Below, piece after piece: positions 1 through 11,300 of a stretch of DNA of 64,000 nucleotides. The notes beneath the pieces are model-generated. The model ran no database searches, was not told where the DNA came from, and was given only the letters and a program-made list of their open reading frames with translations. Location: assembly GCA_903836465.1 (NCBI GenBank), contig CAILRB010000102.1, positions 40,410 through 104,409 on the forward strand, read 5' to 3'. Position numbers and translations under genes: made by a program. This DNA comes from an uncultured Chlorobiaceae bacterium (GTDB lineage Bacteria > Bacteroidota > Chlorobiia > Chlorobiales > Chlorobiaceae). Position 1 is the first letter of the stretch, and each line of letters opens with the position of its first letter.

Positions 1-21
1 ATCCCCGCCTCTATGAAACAC

Positions 22-49
22 AAAAAGCACAGAAACTCCGTGCTTTTTT
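22..49. terminator. stem-loop terminator
   Basis: Inverted repeat aaaaagcac...gtgctttttt with T-run, next to the tRNA-Val 3' fragment. Confidence 0.6.
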
Positions 50-57
50 CGATATGG

Positions 58-190
58 TGGGCGATAGAAGATTCGAACTTCTGACCTCTACAGTGTAAAT
101 ATCATACTGAGGCTATATGCTATTGATATAAAAAGAGTTACTGGCCTATAAAAATTTTCACGTAACATACGCGTAACAAAAATTTTATCA
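58..190. repeat. Left-end repeat copy A1: truncated tRNA-Val 3' half (58-100) plus about 90 bp of shared flank
   Basis: About 95% identical by eye to 2058-2190; the first ~40 bp match the 3' half of the intact tRNA-Val at 5096-5169. Confidence 0.85.
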
Positions 191-260
191 AAATCAGTTA
201 CCAAATAGTAAAAACGATTACTTCCCTGCCCTCCTATCTTACCCCTTTTGTGTTGACAGC

Positions 261-1259
261 TCAATCGTGCAGTTCGCTTACGTCCTGGTCACCTCGGTTG
301 ATATCGGTCATGCCGGGCAAAAACCTTTCCGCAAACGTTATAAAGTCACACCTTGCGACAGCAAACGTTATTGGATCACCATAGACCAGTTCGTCAACAA
401 ACCGGTTATACTGTACAGCAAATCCTTCATCGCTCTTCAGCCGTTCAAGAGCTTTTCGCATCTCCCCTGACGGGTTTTCCCTGAATTCCGGATATTGTCG
501 GGAAAATTGCACGCCATCAGCAACAATCATCTGCTGAAAAACTGCAGCAGACAATCCCTTCGCAAGAGAAGTTCGACTGTGAAGAATCACCGATACGTCA
601 TAGAGATGACGGATCAACCGGTCATCGTACTCTGCACGGTTCCGTCCAGCCATTTCTTCAGCTGTCCGCCGAAGAAAAGAAAGAATTTTTTCACCTAAAG
701 TCTCTTGAACACCAAGACATTCAACCGATATGCCAAGAGAAGCCGGGTCAACCATCATTCCAAGAATTGAGCGTATCGGTAAATGCTCAACTGGCAGCAA
801 TGGCGATCTTGCGCTCAGTTCTACCTTGATTTCCGGTCGCAGACTGGCGACAGAAGCAAAACGGCTTGCATAGCGGATGTTCAGAGACACATAATTGTTC
901 TCATCACGTGCAATAAGCTCCTGTTCAGACAGGGTAAAGCCTTCTCCGCAGAGAAAGTCAACCACCTGTTTTTTAAGCCAGCTTAACCGCTTGCTCCGAC
1001 CCGTCCGGGAAAGTCCTTCCGGTACGATAACCTTAAAGTCAATGTCCTCCGACATTCTCTCAATCAGTCCATGAGCCTTCGAGAGACATGTTCCTCCACA
1101 AAAGACCAATTTCATGGCTCCGGTATCCATCCCGGTCATCCTTTGCAGAATTTCTGTGATCAGCAGATCTTTTTCCAGAACAGCAGCCGGCAATGAGGTC
1201 AGTCCCTCGCCCGTCACATCAAGAATAAGATCACGATCTCGCGCTGTAATTGTTTTCAT
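261..1259 (-). CDS. Nucleotidyltransferase, AbiEii/AbiGii toxin family
   Basis: 332 aa; FCGGTCLSKAHGLIERMSEDIDF matches the AbiEii GGTxLxK...SxDIDF nucleotidyltransferase signature; overlaps an upstream antitoxin-like gene. Confidence 0.85.
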   Translation of the reverse strand: MKTITARDRDLILDVTGEGLTSLPAAVLEKDLLITEILQRMTGMDTGAMKLVFCGGTCLSKAHGLIERMSEDIDFKVIVPEGLSRTGRSKRLSWLKKQVVDFLCGEGFTLSEQELIARDENNYVSLNIRYASRFASVASLRPEIKVELSARSPLLPVEHLPIRSILGMMVDPASLGISVECLGVQETLGEKILSFLRRTAEEMAGRNRAEYDDRLIRHLYDVSVILHSRTSLAKGLSAAVFQQMIVADGVQFSRQYPEFRENPSGEMRKALERLKSDEGFAVQYNRFVDELVYGDPITFAVARCDFITFAERFLPGMTDINRGDQDVSELHD

Positions 1260-1674
1260 ACCGAATGGTACGGTTACCGAGTATTAACTTGCGGCTGATT
1301 CGACGACAACCCGTATTGAAGGTTGACTGCACCGGAACCTGAGTGCTCTTTCCCGAAGCATAGTCACGTTGTGCCTGACCCGGTTGTGCATCAATATGAA
1401 GACGCCTGAGTGTTTCCTCTGCAAGAACTTCAAGCGGTTCACGAGGAACCGGCTTACCGGTGAGCGAGCTGATTCTGGCTTTAGCAAACACTCCGTGCCC
1501 GAGACGAACGAGACGCCCCTCTTTGACAAAATCACTGAAGATCCGGCTGATCTGGCTCTGGCTCCCCATTTGCTCAAAATCAGAGCGTAAGACAATTTCA
1601 CCTCGCCTCATGGTAACGGAGCGGATCATCCGGTCTCTGATGCTTAAACGGGATTTCATGGTACGATGATGCAA
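1231..1674 (-). CDS. AbiEi-like antitoxin (DUF6088-type, winged-helix-like)
   Basis: 147 aa; SFDFVKEGRLVRLGHGVFAKAR-like N-terminal region and C-terminal STQVPVQSTFNTGCRRISRKLILGNRTIRY typical of DUF6088 proteins; overlaps the start of the AbiEii gene. Confidence 0.75.
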   Translation of the reverse strand: MHHRTMKSRLSIRDRMIRSVTMRRGEIVLRSDFEQMGSQSQISRIFSDFVKEGRLVRLGHGVFAKARISSLTGKPVPREPLEVLAEETLRRLHIDAQPGQAQRDYASGKSTQVPVQSTFNTGCRRISRKLILGNRTIRYENNYSARS

Positions 1675-1781
1675 TAATTAACCATTGACTTCTCTTTATA
1701 GTAAACAAAAGAATAACGTATAGCAAGGTTTTTATGATGCAGATAATACCCACTTTCCAAAATCATATAGCAGGATTTTTG

Positions 1782-2057
1782 GAGCCAAAAACGTTCGGGC
1801 TATTTGGCACCTAAAATACCAGAAACCTGAACAAAAAGATTGTAGAGGTAGCGCAGGCATTACGCATACAAGCGCAATACTCAATTATGCAATGAGTTAT
1901 CAGGTTTTTTCAGGAGAAGTAAAAAAGCTCGTATAACAATGGCGTAACAAAACCATGGGTAAAGGGCGTTAAATATGATAAAATCGAAGTATTTCAGTGG
2001 CGTAAGGGAGGAAAGAAAAAACCCTGTAAGTTATTTGCTTACAGGGTTTTATGGGTG
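1782..2057. repeat. Right-end repeat copy B1
   Basis: Shares gccaaaaacgttcggg...gattgtagaggtagcgcaggcattacgcatacaagcgcaatactcaatta...atgataaaatcgaagtattt with 4882-5095; has about 70 bp extra relative to B2. Confidence 0.85.
2018..2050. terminator. stem-loop terminator
   Basis: aaaaaccctgtaag-ttattt-gcttacagggtttt perfect hairpin. Confidence 0.7.
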
Positions 2058-2190
2058 TGGACGATAGAAGATTCGAACTTCTGACCTCTACAGTGTAAAT
2101 ATCATACAGAGGCTATATGTTATTGATATAAAAGGATTTACTGGCCTATAAAAATTTTCGCGTAACATACGCGTAACAAAAATTTTATCA
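2058..2190. repeat. Left-end repeat copy A2 with truncated tRNA-Val 3' half
   Basis: Near-identical to 58-190. Confidence 0.85.
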
Positions 2191-2217
2191 CTATCGATCA
2201 ATAAATAAAAGCAACGA

Positions 2218-3201
2218 TTATGCTCTCACCTCTGGTTTTTCATGATTACTCCGCCATGAATCCGGAGCAATCCAATTGTCCTGAAAAAATCGCTTTGCCC
2301 TGAGTGCTTCAACAGCTGGAGATAGAAATACCTGCACCTGCTGCACCACATCAGCAAACGAGGCCGGCAGGTATTCAAGACCAATACGTTTTCTGAAGGT
2401 ATTCCATTGCACTTGCTTCTCCTCAATGAACTCTCCGGAAAAGATTTCTTTCATCTGGACGAGCGTTGTTCCCCGATGCGCAAACGTCTGCCTGATGGCT
2501 TCTGCGAGACTGGCACCTTCGAAATCATACTGGCGTGAGAGCATCCAGATATCATAGAAGTCTTTCATCCTGCTGTTGAGAATCCCAAGCTTGGCCATAA
2601 CCTCAAACTTTTCGGCAATCATGCTTTCCCTGCTGTAACAGTACATCTCAGCCTGAGGGAAATTCAGCAATGATGGTAACGATTCCTGTACTGGATCAGG
2701 GTAGACCTTGTCTCCAAATCCAATATCAAGCTGGATAGTCAGTCGGGCGGCATCGAGATCACCGCGAAATCGTATGCGCAATCCCTCATAGTCCGCATCT
2801 TCCGTTATCGGCTCAACGGTGATTGATTCCGGATCGAAAACGATCCCGTCTCCTTGTTTTTCAACGGCTAAAACCTGACGGATAATGGTCGTGATACTCT
2901 CCGGAGCGTTTCCTGTTTTGCCGAGCATATCGATATCCATTGTCGGTCTTGCCAAGGGAGCATGCCAGACCCTGAGCAACAATGCCCCCTTGAGAATGAA
3001 ACGATCTGCGAATGAGGAAACCGACAGACGGTAGAGAAAGCGCTCCATGGCATAGTATTGCAACAGCTCCTGAAAAGGCCTGTTTTCCTGCCGCGCCTTG
3101 TTCAACAGCCTTTGCCTGACCGAGGCTCCGATATTTTTGATAGCATTTGCGCTCACAACGTTGCCTCCAGATATGGTTTCATGATCGAGGCAACACGGCA
3201 C
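2218..3201 (-). CDS. Nucleotidyltransferase, AbiEii/AbiGii toxin family (second, divergent copy)
   Basis: 327 aa; RFILKGALLLRVWHAPLARPTMDIDMLG AbiEii motif. Confidence 0.88.
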   Translation of the reverse strand: MPCCLDHETISGGNVVSANAIKNIGASVRQRLLNKARQENRPFQELLQYYAMERFLYRLSVSSFADRFILKGALLLRVWHAPLARPTMDIDMLGKTGNAPESITTIIRQVLAVEKQGDGIVFDPESITVEPITEDADYEGLRIRFRGDLDAARLTIQLDIGFGDKVYPDPVQESLPSLLNFPQAEMYCYSRESMIAEKFEVMAKLGILNSRMKDFYDIWMLSRQYDFEGASLAEAIRQTFAHRGTTLVQMKEIFSGEFIEEKQVQWNTFRKRIGLEYLPASFADVVQQVQVFLSPAVEALRAKRFFQDNWIAPDSWRSNHEKPEVRA

Positions 3202-3764
3202 ACCTCTGCATACTGCATGAGTGCATGCAGATTCTTTTGCATTCTCTGCCGATACAGTTTGAGCGCTTCGAGCACGATATCCATTCCGATCCTGTTACGG
3301 AATTTGAAGCAGTCTACAAGCGTCTTTTCCGGACTGTAAATCTTCACCGAAACACCATCGAGCTGATGCATTTCAATACCGATCTTGAAACAAGAGGGTG
3401 AAAACCGGAAAACCGTAACCGGAGGATACTCGATTCTTGGTTGTTCGGCACCTTTTTCAAGCGCAAGAGATACGCTGTGTGGAACCTGGGTGGTCATCTC
3501 GTGAAAAGACAGTGCCGAAACCAGGCAAAGTACACCATTCGGAACCCTCAGTGCAACGGTGATAAGATCAGGATATTCGAGCTGCTTCCACCCTTTGAGT
3601 TGGTAAAGCCCTCGAGAAAGCTCCTCAAGCTCACCGCTGTCACGAAGACTGTAAAGCGTCCGGGGATGAATACCAAGACTGATCGCTTCCCGGGTACGGA
3701 TGAGGCCTCCCTTGGCAAGAATAAGAGCTTTGGCCTTATCTGCAACTGTACTTTGTTGTGACAT
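3153..3764 (-). CDS. Type IV toxin-antitoxin AbiEi-family antitoxin
   Basis: 203 aa; N-terminal GGLIRTREAISLGIHPRTLYSLRDSGELEELSRGLYQL winged-helix antitoxin motif; overlaps the AbiEii start by 49 bp. Confidence 0.88.
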   Translation of the reverse strand: MSQQSTVADKAKALILAKGGLIRTREAISLGIHPRTLYSLRDSGELEELSRGLYQLKGWKQLEYPDLITVALRVPNGVLCLVSALSFHEMTTQVPHSVSLALEKGAEQPRIEYPPVTVFRFSPSCFKIGIEMHQLDGVSVKIYSPEKTLVDCFKFRNRIGMDIVLEALKLYRQRMQKNLHALMQYAEVCRVASIMKPYLEATL

Positions 3765-4026
3765 TTTTCATACGGATAGAAATACCATACATTATGCATA
3801 AGTATAGGTATATTTATCCTAACCAACAATAGACCAGAGAAGTATCGAAAAAGACTGAGGTAAATTTTTACCTCTCCTTCCTCGAGCTTTCAGCGACTTT
3901 TGAGCTGTTCACTGCAAATTGCCTGAACTGGCTGAACAACATTTTATTGTTATTGCAAAACCGTATCGTTACAAGTGGAGCAAAGGTCTCCCGTCACAGT
4001 ATCATGAACCTCAACTGTAAGCACTG

Positions 4027-4815
4027 ATGCTTTTCAAAGTCATGTCCGACATCCATAACGAGTTCTGTCGGGAAGAGAGCAGCGAAGACTGGCAGGTTCC
4101 GGAACTTGCCGAAGACAATGAATCCGTGCTCATCCTTGCTGGAGATATCGGGCTGCTGAGCAGAAAACAGACATGGTTCGGTTTTCTTTCGCAGTGCTCA
4201 AAGCAGTTCAGAGACGTTTTCGTCATTGAGGGCAATCATGAATGGTATCACGGCAACATCGAGAAGCACTCCTGGCAGAACGCCTTCGCCGAGCATGGAT
4301 TTCACAACGTACATACCGGTCAGCTTATCCTGGAAGAGGAGAAAATCGCCATCATCGGGACAACTCTCTGGACAGACTTTTTTGGCGGCAATCCAATCGC
4401 AATGTTTGATGTCAGTCAGGGCCTCAATGACTATCGGCTGATTAAAGTCGGAGCCGATTATCACCGGTTACGGCCGGAGTACCTTCTCGCTCTTCATCAC
4501 AAGCAGAAAAAAAGGCTTTTTGAAGATGTCAATCACTATACGGGACTCGGATACACCGTGATTGTGGTCACCCATCATCACCCCTCACTACAAGGAATCG
4601 CCCCTGGTTACCGAAACGACCTCCTGAACGCGGCATATGTGTCAGACCTTGAAAAAGAGGTGCTCTCCCATAAAATAGCCTACTGGATCTGTGGTCACTG
4701 CCATACAGCCATTGAGTATTCAATCGGCGAGACCAGAGTGATCTGCAACCCCAAAGGATATCCTCACGAATACGGCAACGGTTTCGATCCGCTCAAAACG
4801 CTAAACGTTCAGTGA
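4027..4815 (+). CDS. Metallophosphoesterase (calcineurin-like)
   Basis: SDIHNEF, LAGDIG, EGNHEWY, VTHHHPS, CGHCHT metallophosphoesterase motifs. Confidence 0.88.
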   Translation: MLFKVMSDIHNEFCREESSEDWQVPELAEDNESVLILAGDIGLLSRKQTWFGFLSQCSKQFRDVFVIEGNHEWYHGNIEKHSWQNAFAEHGFHNVHTGQLILEEEKIAIIGTTLWTDFFGGNPIAMFDVSQGLNDYRLIKVGADYHRLRPEYLLALHHKQKKRLFEDVNHYTGLGYTVIVVTHHHPSLQGIAPGYRNDLLNAAYVSDLEKEVLSHKIAYWICGHCHTAIEYSIGETRVICNPKGYPHEYGNGFDPLKTLNVQ

Positions 4816-4881
4816 TTTAGCATGCGGAGATTGTAGCAGCTATCGCCCCCTTTTATAAGATTAGCCACCCTCGGGCTAAAG

Positions 4882-5095
4882 AAGCCAAAAACGTTCGGGT
4901 CATTTGGCACCGAAAAATACCAGAAACCTGAACAAAAAGATTGTAGAGGTAGCGCAGGCATTACGCATACAAGCGCAATACTCAATTAACCATTGGAAAA
5001 CGGAGTTAACTATGATAAAATCGAAGTATTTTAGCGGTATAAGGGAGAAAAGAAAAAGTCCTGTAAGTTGTTTACTTATAGGACTTTAATGGGAG
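4882..5095. repeat. Right-end repeat copy B2
   Basis: Matches 1782-2057. Confidence 0.85.
5057..5086. terminator. stem-loop terminator downstream of tRNA-Val
   Basis: agtcctgtaag-ttgttta-cttataggact hairpin, equivalent to 2018-2050. Confidence 0.6.
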
Positions 5096-5171
<76 letters not shown>

Positions 5172-5240
5172 ACCTTAAAAGGCCTTTAATATAGGCTTTC
5201 AGTAATAAAACACAAAACGCATGAGCGCTGATTCAGCGCT

Positions 5241-6539
5241 TTATGCAATTTTTTTCTTTTTACCCTCACCAGAGGAATATTCCGGAAGAGCTTTGTTCTC
5301 TATAGTATCAGCCGTAATGCGACATTTGTGTGTGTTTTTCATTGACGGAATCTCAAACATGATATCAATCATCACATTTTCGAGCACCGAACGCAGGGCT
5401 CGCGCTCCTGTTCCTCGTTCAATGGCAATCTGTACCACCTTGTCAAGCGCCTCTTCGGTAAATTCAAGCTCCACGCCGTCCATTTCAAACAACTTTTTGT
5501 ACTGTTTGGTAATGGCATTTTTCGGCTCAACCAGAATGTTGCGCAACGCCTTTTCGTCGAGCATTTCAAGAGTCGAAATCACGGGAAGGCGACCGATAAA
5601 CTCAGGAATAAGACCATAATCGTGCAGATCATCCTGGGTGACAAGCTTGAGTATCTCCGGATCATAACCGGTATGGGTTGTTTTGACTTTTGCACCAAAG
5701 CCCATCGAAGATTTTGAAACTCTTTTGGCAATAAGCCGATCAAGACCTTCGAACGCCCCTCCGCATATAAAGAGAATGTTCTTGGTATTGATGTTGATCA
5801 GTTGTTGTTCAGGATGTTTGCGTCCCCCTTTTGGCGGAACACCGACGACTGCACCTTCAAGAATCTTCAGCAAGGCCTGCTGAACTCCTTCTCCGGAAAC
5901 GTCGCGGGTAATTGAGACGTTAGCCGATTTGCGGGCAATTTTATCGATCTCATCAACGTAGATAATGCCCCGCTCCGCCCGTTCCAGATTGAAATCGGAA
6001 GCATGAAGCAACCGGGCAAGAATGGTTTCAACATCATCACCAACATATCCCGCTTCGGTCAGCGAGGTGGCGTCAACGATGGAAAAGGGTACCTCAAGCA
6101 AATTGGCAAGCGTCTGGGCAAGAAGGGTTTTTCCTGTACCGGTCGGCCCTATGAGCAGAATATTGCTTTTTTCAATAACAACATCATCGTGTTCATCCTT
6201 CAATTCCTGCGAATCAATCCTCTTGTAATGGTTGTAGACCGCAACCGAAAGTGACTTTTTGGCAATCTCCTGCCCAACGACGTACTGATCAAGAGAATCC
6301 ATGATCGCTTTAGGACTTGCAAGGCGTGGCTGAAACGGCTGCTCCTGAACCTTTTCTGCGGTCTGAACTGCATTGACCTCTTTACGCAGTATCTCGTAGG
6401 ATGTTTTAATACAGCGATCACAGATAAATGCTTTCGGGCCAGCAATCATGCTGTTGACCTCCTGGGCACTTCTTCCGCAAAATGAACAGTAGACCTGATC
6501 AGTGGTTTTTCCTCTTCCCGGTTCTCGTTCTCTCGTCAT
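5241..6539 (-). CDS. clpX: ATP-dependent Clp protease ATP-binding subunit ClpX
   Basis: N-terminal zinc finger CSFCGRS...CDRC, Walker [24 protein letters not shown]. Confidence 0.97.
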   Translation of the reverse strand: MTREREPGRGKTTDQVYCSFCGRSAQEVNSMIAGPKAFICDRCIKTSYEILRKEVNAVQTAEKVQEQPFQPRLASPKAIMDSLDQYVVGQEIAKKSLSVAVYNHYKRIDSQELKDEHDDVVIEKSNILLIGPTGTGKTLLAQTLANLLEVPFSIVDATSLTEAGYVGDDVETILARLLHASDFNLERAERGIIYVDEIDKIARKSANVSITRDVSGEGVQQALLKILEGAVVGVPPKGGRKHPEQQLININTKNILFICGGAFEGLDRLIAKRVSKSSMGFGAKVKTTHTGYDPEILKLVTQDDLHDYGLIPEFIGRLPVISTLEMLDEKALRNILVEPKNAITKQYKKLFEMDGVELEFTEEALDKVVQIAIERGTGARALRSVLENVMIDIMFEIPSMKNTHKCRITADTIENKALPEYSSGEGKKKKIA

Positions 6540-6579
6540 GAAACAAACATGCTTTCCGTCAAATTAATAAGACTTCTAC

Positions 6580-6849
6580 CTAAAATCCCATCTTTGCCAG
6601 ACTGTCCAGGATATGCTGAATGGTCAAGCTCAGCTTGGGATGATCGGTCTCAAAGTGGTCAAGGGCCTCGTTCATGCGCTCCACAAGCGATTCGTCCTCA
6701 TGGAGAGTGCCAGCTTTTTCGGCCAGTAATCTCTGCATATCCGCCCTGAGATTCGACAGAACAACTTCTGTGGTTTCATCAATGGATTCTACCTGTTCAA
6801 GCTCCCGGTGAAGCGTATCAAGGAGTTCCCTGAGTTTTTGCTGTTCCAT
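6580..6849 (-). CDS. DUF4404-type small protein
   Basis: 89 aa, helical, LRELLDTLHRELEQ...HPKLSLTIQHILDSLAKMGF resembles DUF4404. Confidence 0.65.
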   Translation of the reverse strand: MEQQKLRELLDTLHRELEQVESIDETTEVVLSNLRADMQRLLAEKAGTLHEDESLVERMNEALDHFETDHPKLSLTIQHILDSLAKMGF

Positions 6850-6874
6850 AAATCCTCCCTGGTTAAGTAATTGT

Positions 6875-8350
6875 TTACGGAAGACTGGTGTAGCCCATCA
6901 GAAACCGGTCGCACTCACGCGCAGCAGATCTTCCCTCATGAATTGCCCAGACCACAAGACTCTGACCTCGGCGGGCATCACCTGCGGCAAAAATTCTTTC
7001 CCGATTGGTGTGATATGTTTTGTCTGTCGCCTTAATGTTTGATCGCTCGTCCTGAACCACCTGAAGCTGCTGCAGCAGGTGCTCCTCCGGCCCGATGAAC
7101 CCCATGGCAAGCAACACAAGCTCTGCAGGAATAATCTGCTCAGTACCGGCAACAGGTTGTGGAGCAAAATGACCATTGTCTCTTACCCACTCCACTCTGG
7201 AGACCTCGACCGCTTGCAGTGCACCTTTTTCGTCAGCAAGAAACTTCTTGGTCATCATGGAGTATTTTCTTGGATCATCTCCCTGCACAAATGCTGCCTC
7301 TTCCTGCCCGTAGTCCACCTTGAAGGTTTTTGGCCATTCGGGCCAGGGATTATCAAGCTGTCGATCGAGAGGCGGTTTCGGCATAATTTCAAGCTGTAGA
7401 ACACTTTTGCACCCCTGGCGCAGTGACGTCGCGACACAGTCTGTCCCGGTGTCGCCCCCGCCAATAACAACAACATTTTTACCAGAAGCCGAGAGAGTTG
7501 GTGCACCTTCGTCAAGCAGGGCTCTCGTGCTGGAGCGGAGAAAATCCATGGCAAAATGGATGCCATGCAATTCACGACCCTCTTCTGCAAGATTGCGAGG
7601 TTTTGTAGCGCCGGTACAAAGCACAACAGCATCAAACTCTTCAAGGAGCTTGTCTGCAGGATAGTCTCTGCCAACCTCAGTGCTCTCCATAAAATTGATT
7701 CCCTCCTGCTTCATCAGCTCAATGCGGCGCTCCACCACTAACTTTTTATCGAGCTTCATGTTCGGAATACCATACATCATAAGGCCTCCGAAACGATTAT
7801 CCCGTTCAAACACGGTCACACTGTGACCTGCTTTATTAAGCTGGTCAGCACAGGCGAGTCCTGCAGGGCCTGATCCCACAACAGCCACCCGTTTTCCTGT
7901 TCTGTGGAGAATCTTTTTCGGTTCAACCCACCCTTCAGCAAACGCATGCTCAATAATCGAACACTCGATGTTCTTGATGGTAACCGGCAGTTCAATAATG
8001 CCGAGCACACAGGACCCTTCGCACGGAGCGGGACAAACCCTTCCAGTAAATTCCGGGAAATTATTGGTTTTTATAAGCCGATCGTATGCCTCGCGCCAAA
8101 ACCCGTTATAGATATAATCGTTCCACTCGGGAATAAGATTGTGGATCGGGCAACCGCTCGTCATACCGCTCAGCATAAACCCTGTATGGCAGTAGGGTGT
8201 CCCGCAATCCATACAACGGGCGCCCTGACTTTGTAACTCCGCAGGAGCCATTTCCTTGTGAAACTCCTGCCAGTCTTTTATTCTCTCCAGAGGCTCTCTG
8301 TCAGCAGGCAATGCTCTCTGATACTCCATGAAACCCTTAACTTTGCCCAT
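6875..8350 (-). CDS. gltD: Glutamate synthase small (beta) subunit
   Basis: [31 protein letters not shown](P)-binding [13 protein letters not shown]; adjacent to gltB. Confidence 0.96.
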   Translation of the reverse strand: MGKVKGFMEYQRALPADREPLERIKDWQEFHKEMAPAELQSQGARCMDCGTPYCHTGFMLSGMTSGCPIHNLIPEWNDYIYNGFWREAYDRLIKTNNFPEFTGRVCPAPCEGSCVLGIIELPVTIKNIECSIIEHAFAEGWVEPKKILHRTGKRVAVVGSGPAGLACADQLNKAGHSVTVFERDNRFGGLMMYGIPNMKLDKKLVVERRIELMKQEGINFMESTEVGRDYPADKLLEEFDAVVLCTGATKPRNLAEEGRELHGIHFAMDFLRSSTRALLDEGAPTLSASGKNVVVIGGGDTGTDCVATSLRQGCKSVLQLEIMPKPPLDRQLDNPWPEWPKTFKVDYGQEEAAFVQGDDPRKYSMMTKKFLADEKGALQAVEVSRVEWVRDNGHFAPQPVAGTEQIIPAELVLLAMGFIGPEEHLLQQLQVVQDERSNIKATDKTYHTNRERIFAAGDARRGQSLVVWAIHEGRSAARECDRFLMGYTSLP

Positions 8351-8375
8351 ATCGATGATTTAATCTTTTCCGGTA

Positions 8376-11300
8376 TCAATTCCCTGAAACTCTTGCCGGG
8401 TCGTGAATATTTTTATGAAATGCTGCCATAACCGCTTCATCGCCACTGAGCCCTGCTGCCTCGACCTCTTTCATGGCTTCAAGAGCACGGCGGTAATCAT
8501 GCGGCATGACTTTGACAAATCGTTTGAGAAATGCATCCCTGTCATCAAGAATTGATTGTCCAAGTTCGCTTCCGGTATAGCCGACATGCCGTTTAATCAT
8601 GGACTGAAGTTCTGCACGCTCCATTGGATCATCAATTGGAGAAAGAGCCACCATATCATGGTTGCAATTGCTGATCAGGCTGCCATCAACATCGTATACA
8701 TAAGCCACACCGCCCGACATACCGGCAGCAAAATTCCGGCCTGTTTTACCGAGAATGATGACCGTGCCACCAGTCATGTATTCGCATCCATGATCGCCAA
8801 TGGCCTCAACCACAGCCCGCATACCACTGTTGCGCACACAGAAGCGCTCTCCAGCCATCCCCCTGATAAATGCCTCTCCGGAGGTTGCTCCATAAAAGCC
8901 AACATTACCGATAATGATGTTTTCTTCCGGCACAAAAGAGGAGCCTTTGGACTGATACACAATAATCCGTCCTCCGGAAAGTCCCTTGCCGACATAGTCA
9001 TTGGCGTCACCTTCAAGTTCAAGAGTCATCCCCTGAGGAATAAATGCTCCGAAGCTTTGACCGGCAGAACCGATAAATTTCAGGTGAATCGTATCGTCCG
9101 GCAATCCTTTGGAACCATGCGCTTTGGTCACTTCATAACCAACAATGGTACCGACGACCCTGTTGGTATTTCTGATGGGAAGAGTGGTGACAACTTTTTC
9201 CTTGTTCTGAATCGCCGGCTTGCAAAGAGAGAGCAAGGTTGTGCGGTCAAGACTCTCTTCAAGACCGTGTTCCTGCTTTATAGTGCAGTACCGTGTTTCG
9301 TTTTCACCCACCTCAGCCTGATGGAGAATCTTGGAAAGATCGATTCCCTGAGCTTTCCAATGCGTGACAGATTTCTTCATACTGAGCAATTCGGTCCGTC
9401 CGACAAGCTCGTTGAGATTACGCACCCCAAGACGCGACATATACTCACGCACTCCTTCTGCAAGAAAGCGCATGAAGTTTTCCACATGTTCAGGTTTTCC
9501 TTTGAAATGCTTGCGCAGTTCCGGGTTCTGGGTGGCGACACCAACCGGGCAGGAGTCATCCTGGCAGCAGCGCATCATGATGCATCCCATCACCACAAGA
9601 GTTGTTGTTGCAAAACCAAACTCCTCAGCGCCAAGCATGGCAGCAATAACTATATCCCGCGCTGTTTTCAACTGGCCATCTGCCTCCACAACAATACGGC
9701 TGCGCAGGTTGTTCAGCACGAGGGTCTGGTGTGCTTCTGCCAGCCCAAGTTCCCACGGCATACCCGCATGCATGATGCTTGAAACGGGCGACGCGCCAGT
9801 TCCGCCATCATGACCGCTGATAAGCACCACATCCGCATGGGCTTTGGCTACACCGGCCGCAATCGTACCAACACCAACCGTCGAAACCAGTTTGACGTTG
9901 ATACGTGCACTGGAATTGGCATTCTTCAGATCATGGATAAGCTGTGCCAGATCCTCAATCGAATAGATATCGTGATGGGGCGGGGGAGAAATAAGGCCGA
10001 CACCAGGCGTTGAATGACGCACTTTTGCAACCCAGGGATAGACTTTGGAACCGGGAAGCTGTCCCCCTTCTCCTGGTTTTGCGCCCTGCGCCATCTTGAT
10101 CTGTATCTCATTGGCACTGGCAAGATATTCGCTGGTAACTCCGAACCTTCCTGATGCGACCTGTTTAATTGCCGACATCCTTGAATCACCATTGGCATCC
10201 TTGATGAAGCGTGCCGGATCTTCACCGCCTTCACCGGTATTACTCCTTCCCCCCAGCCTGTTCATGGCAATGGCAAGAGTTTCATGAGCCTCCTGACTGA
10301 TAGAGCCATAGGACATGGCACCGGTCTTGAAGCGCTTCAGGATTGCCTCAACCGGCTCAACCTCCTCTATCGGCACCGCCTGATCGCTGAACCTGATATC
10401 CATCAAGCCACGGATAGTGCAAAGATGCTCGCTCTGGTCGTCAATGAGGTTTTCGTATTTTTTAAACAGATCATAATTGGCTGTTCTGCAGGAGTGCTGC
10501 AGAAAATGGATCGCTTCCGGGCTGAAAAGATGATATTCACCGTTATGGCGCCATTTGCGTTCTCCGCCGGCGTCAAGGCCGCGATCAACCTTGTTGCCCG
10601 TAGGCGGGAAGACCGTTTCGTGGCGTCTGTGCACCTCTTCAGCAACAACATCAAGGCCGATACCTTCAATGCGGGTCGGTGTACGGGTGAAATAGGCATC
10701 AACAAGCTGGGTATTAAGACCAACCGCCTCAAAAATCTGGGCTCCGCGATAGCTTTGGATGGTTGAAATCCCCATTTTTGCCATGGTCTTCACCACACCT
10801 TTGACTGCGGCCTTGACATAGTTTTTGACGGCAATCTTTTCCTCAAGTTTTATACGACCCGACAAAACCAGCGAACGGATAGTTTCAAACGCCATGTAGG
10901 GATTCACTGCGCCAACACCATAGCTGATGAGCATGGCAAAATGGTGAACCGTTCTCGGTTCGGCTGATTCAAGCACCAGACCGATCTTTGTTCTGATGCC
11001 GGCATTGATGAGAAAGTTGTGCAGGCCGGAAACAGCAAGCAGCGCAGGAATAGGGGCGCGGTTACTCTCAAGCTCTCCCTTGTCAGAAAGAATAATGATA
11101 TTGACTCCTTTGCTCGCCGCCTGTTCGGACTGGCGATAAAGATCCTGCATGGCAACCTCAATGCCCTTGCCACCCTGGGCGACGTCATAAAATATAGGAA
11201 GAGTAACCGCTCTGAAACCGGGCTTGTCAATTCCGCGAATCTTTTCAAGCGCCTGGTTTGTCAAGATCGGATGAGGCAAGCGAATGCGGCGGCAATTCAT

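Noticed and set aside
58-100. Complete tRNA gene at the left edge
   Set aside because: Only the 3' half (T-arm, acceptor 3' strand, part of anticodon arm) is present; it is a fragment, as at 2058-2100.
4904-5089. 61-aa ORF in repeat block B2
   Set aside because: Lies in duplicated noncoding end sequence and the frame is not preserved in the B1 copy.
8556-9782. 408-aa ORF on + strand inside gltB
   Set aside because: Antisense to the well-conserved gltB; composition looks like a shadow ORF and no family motifs are seen.
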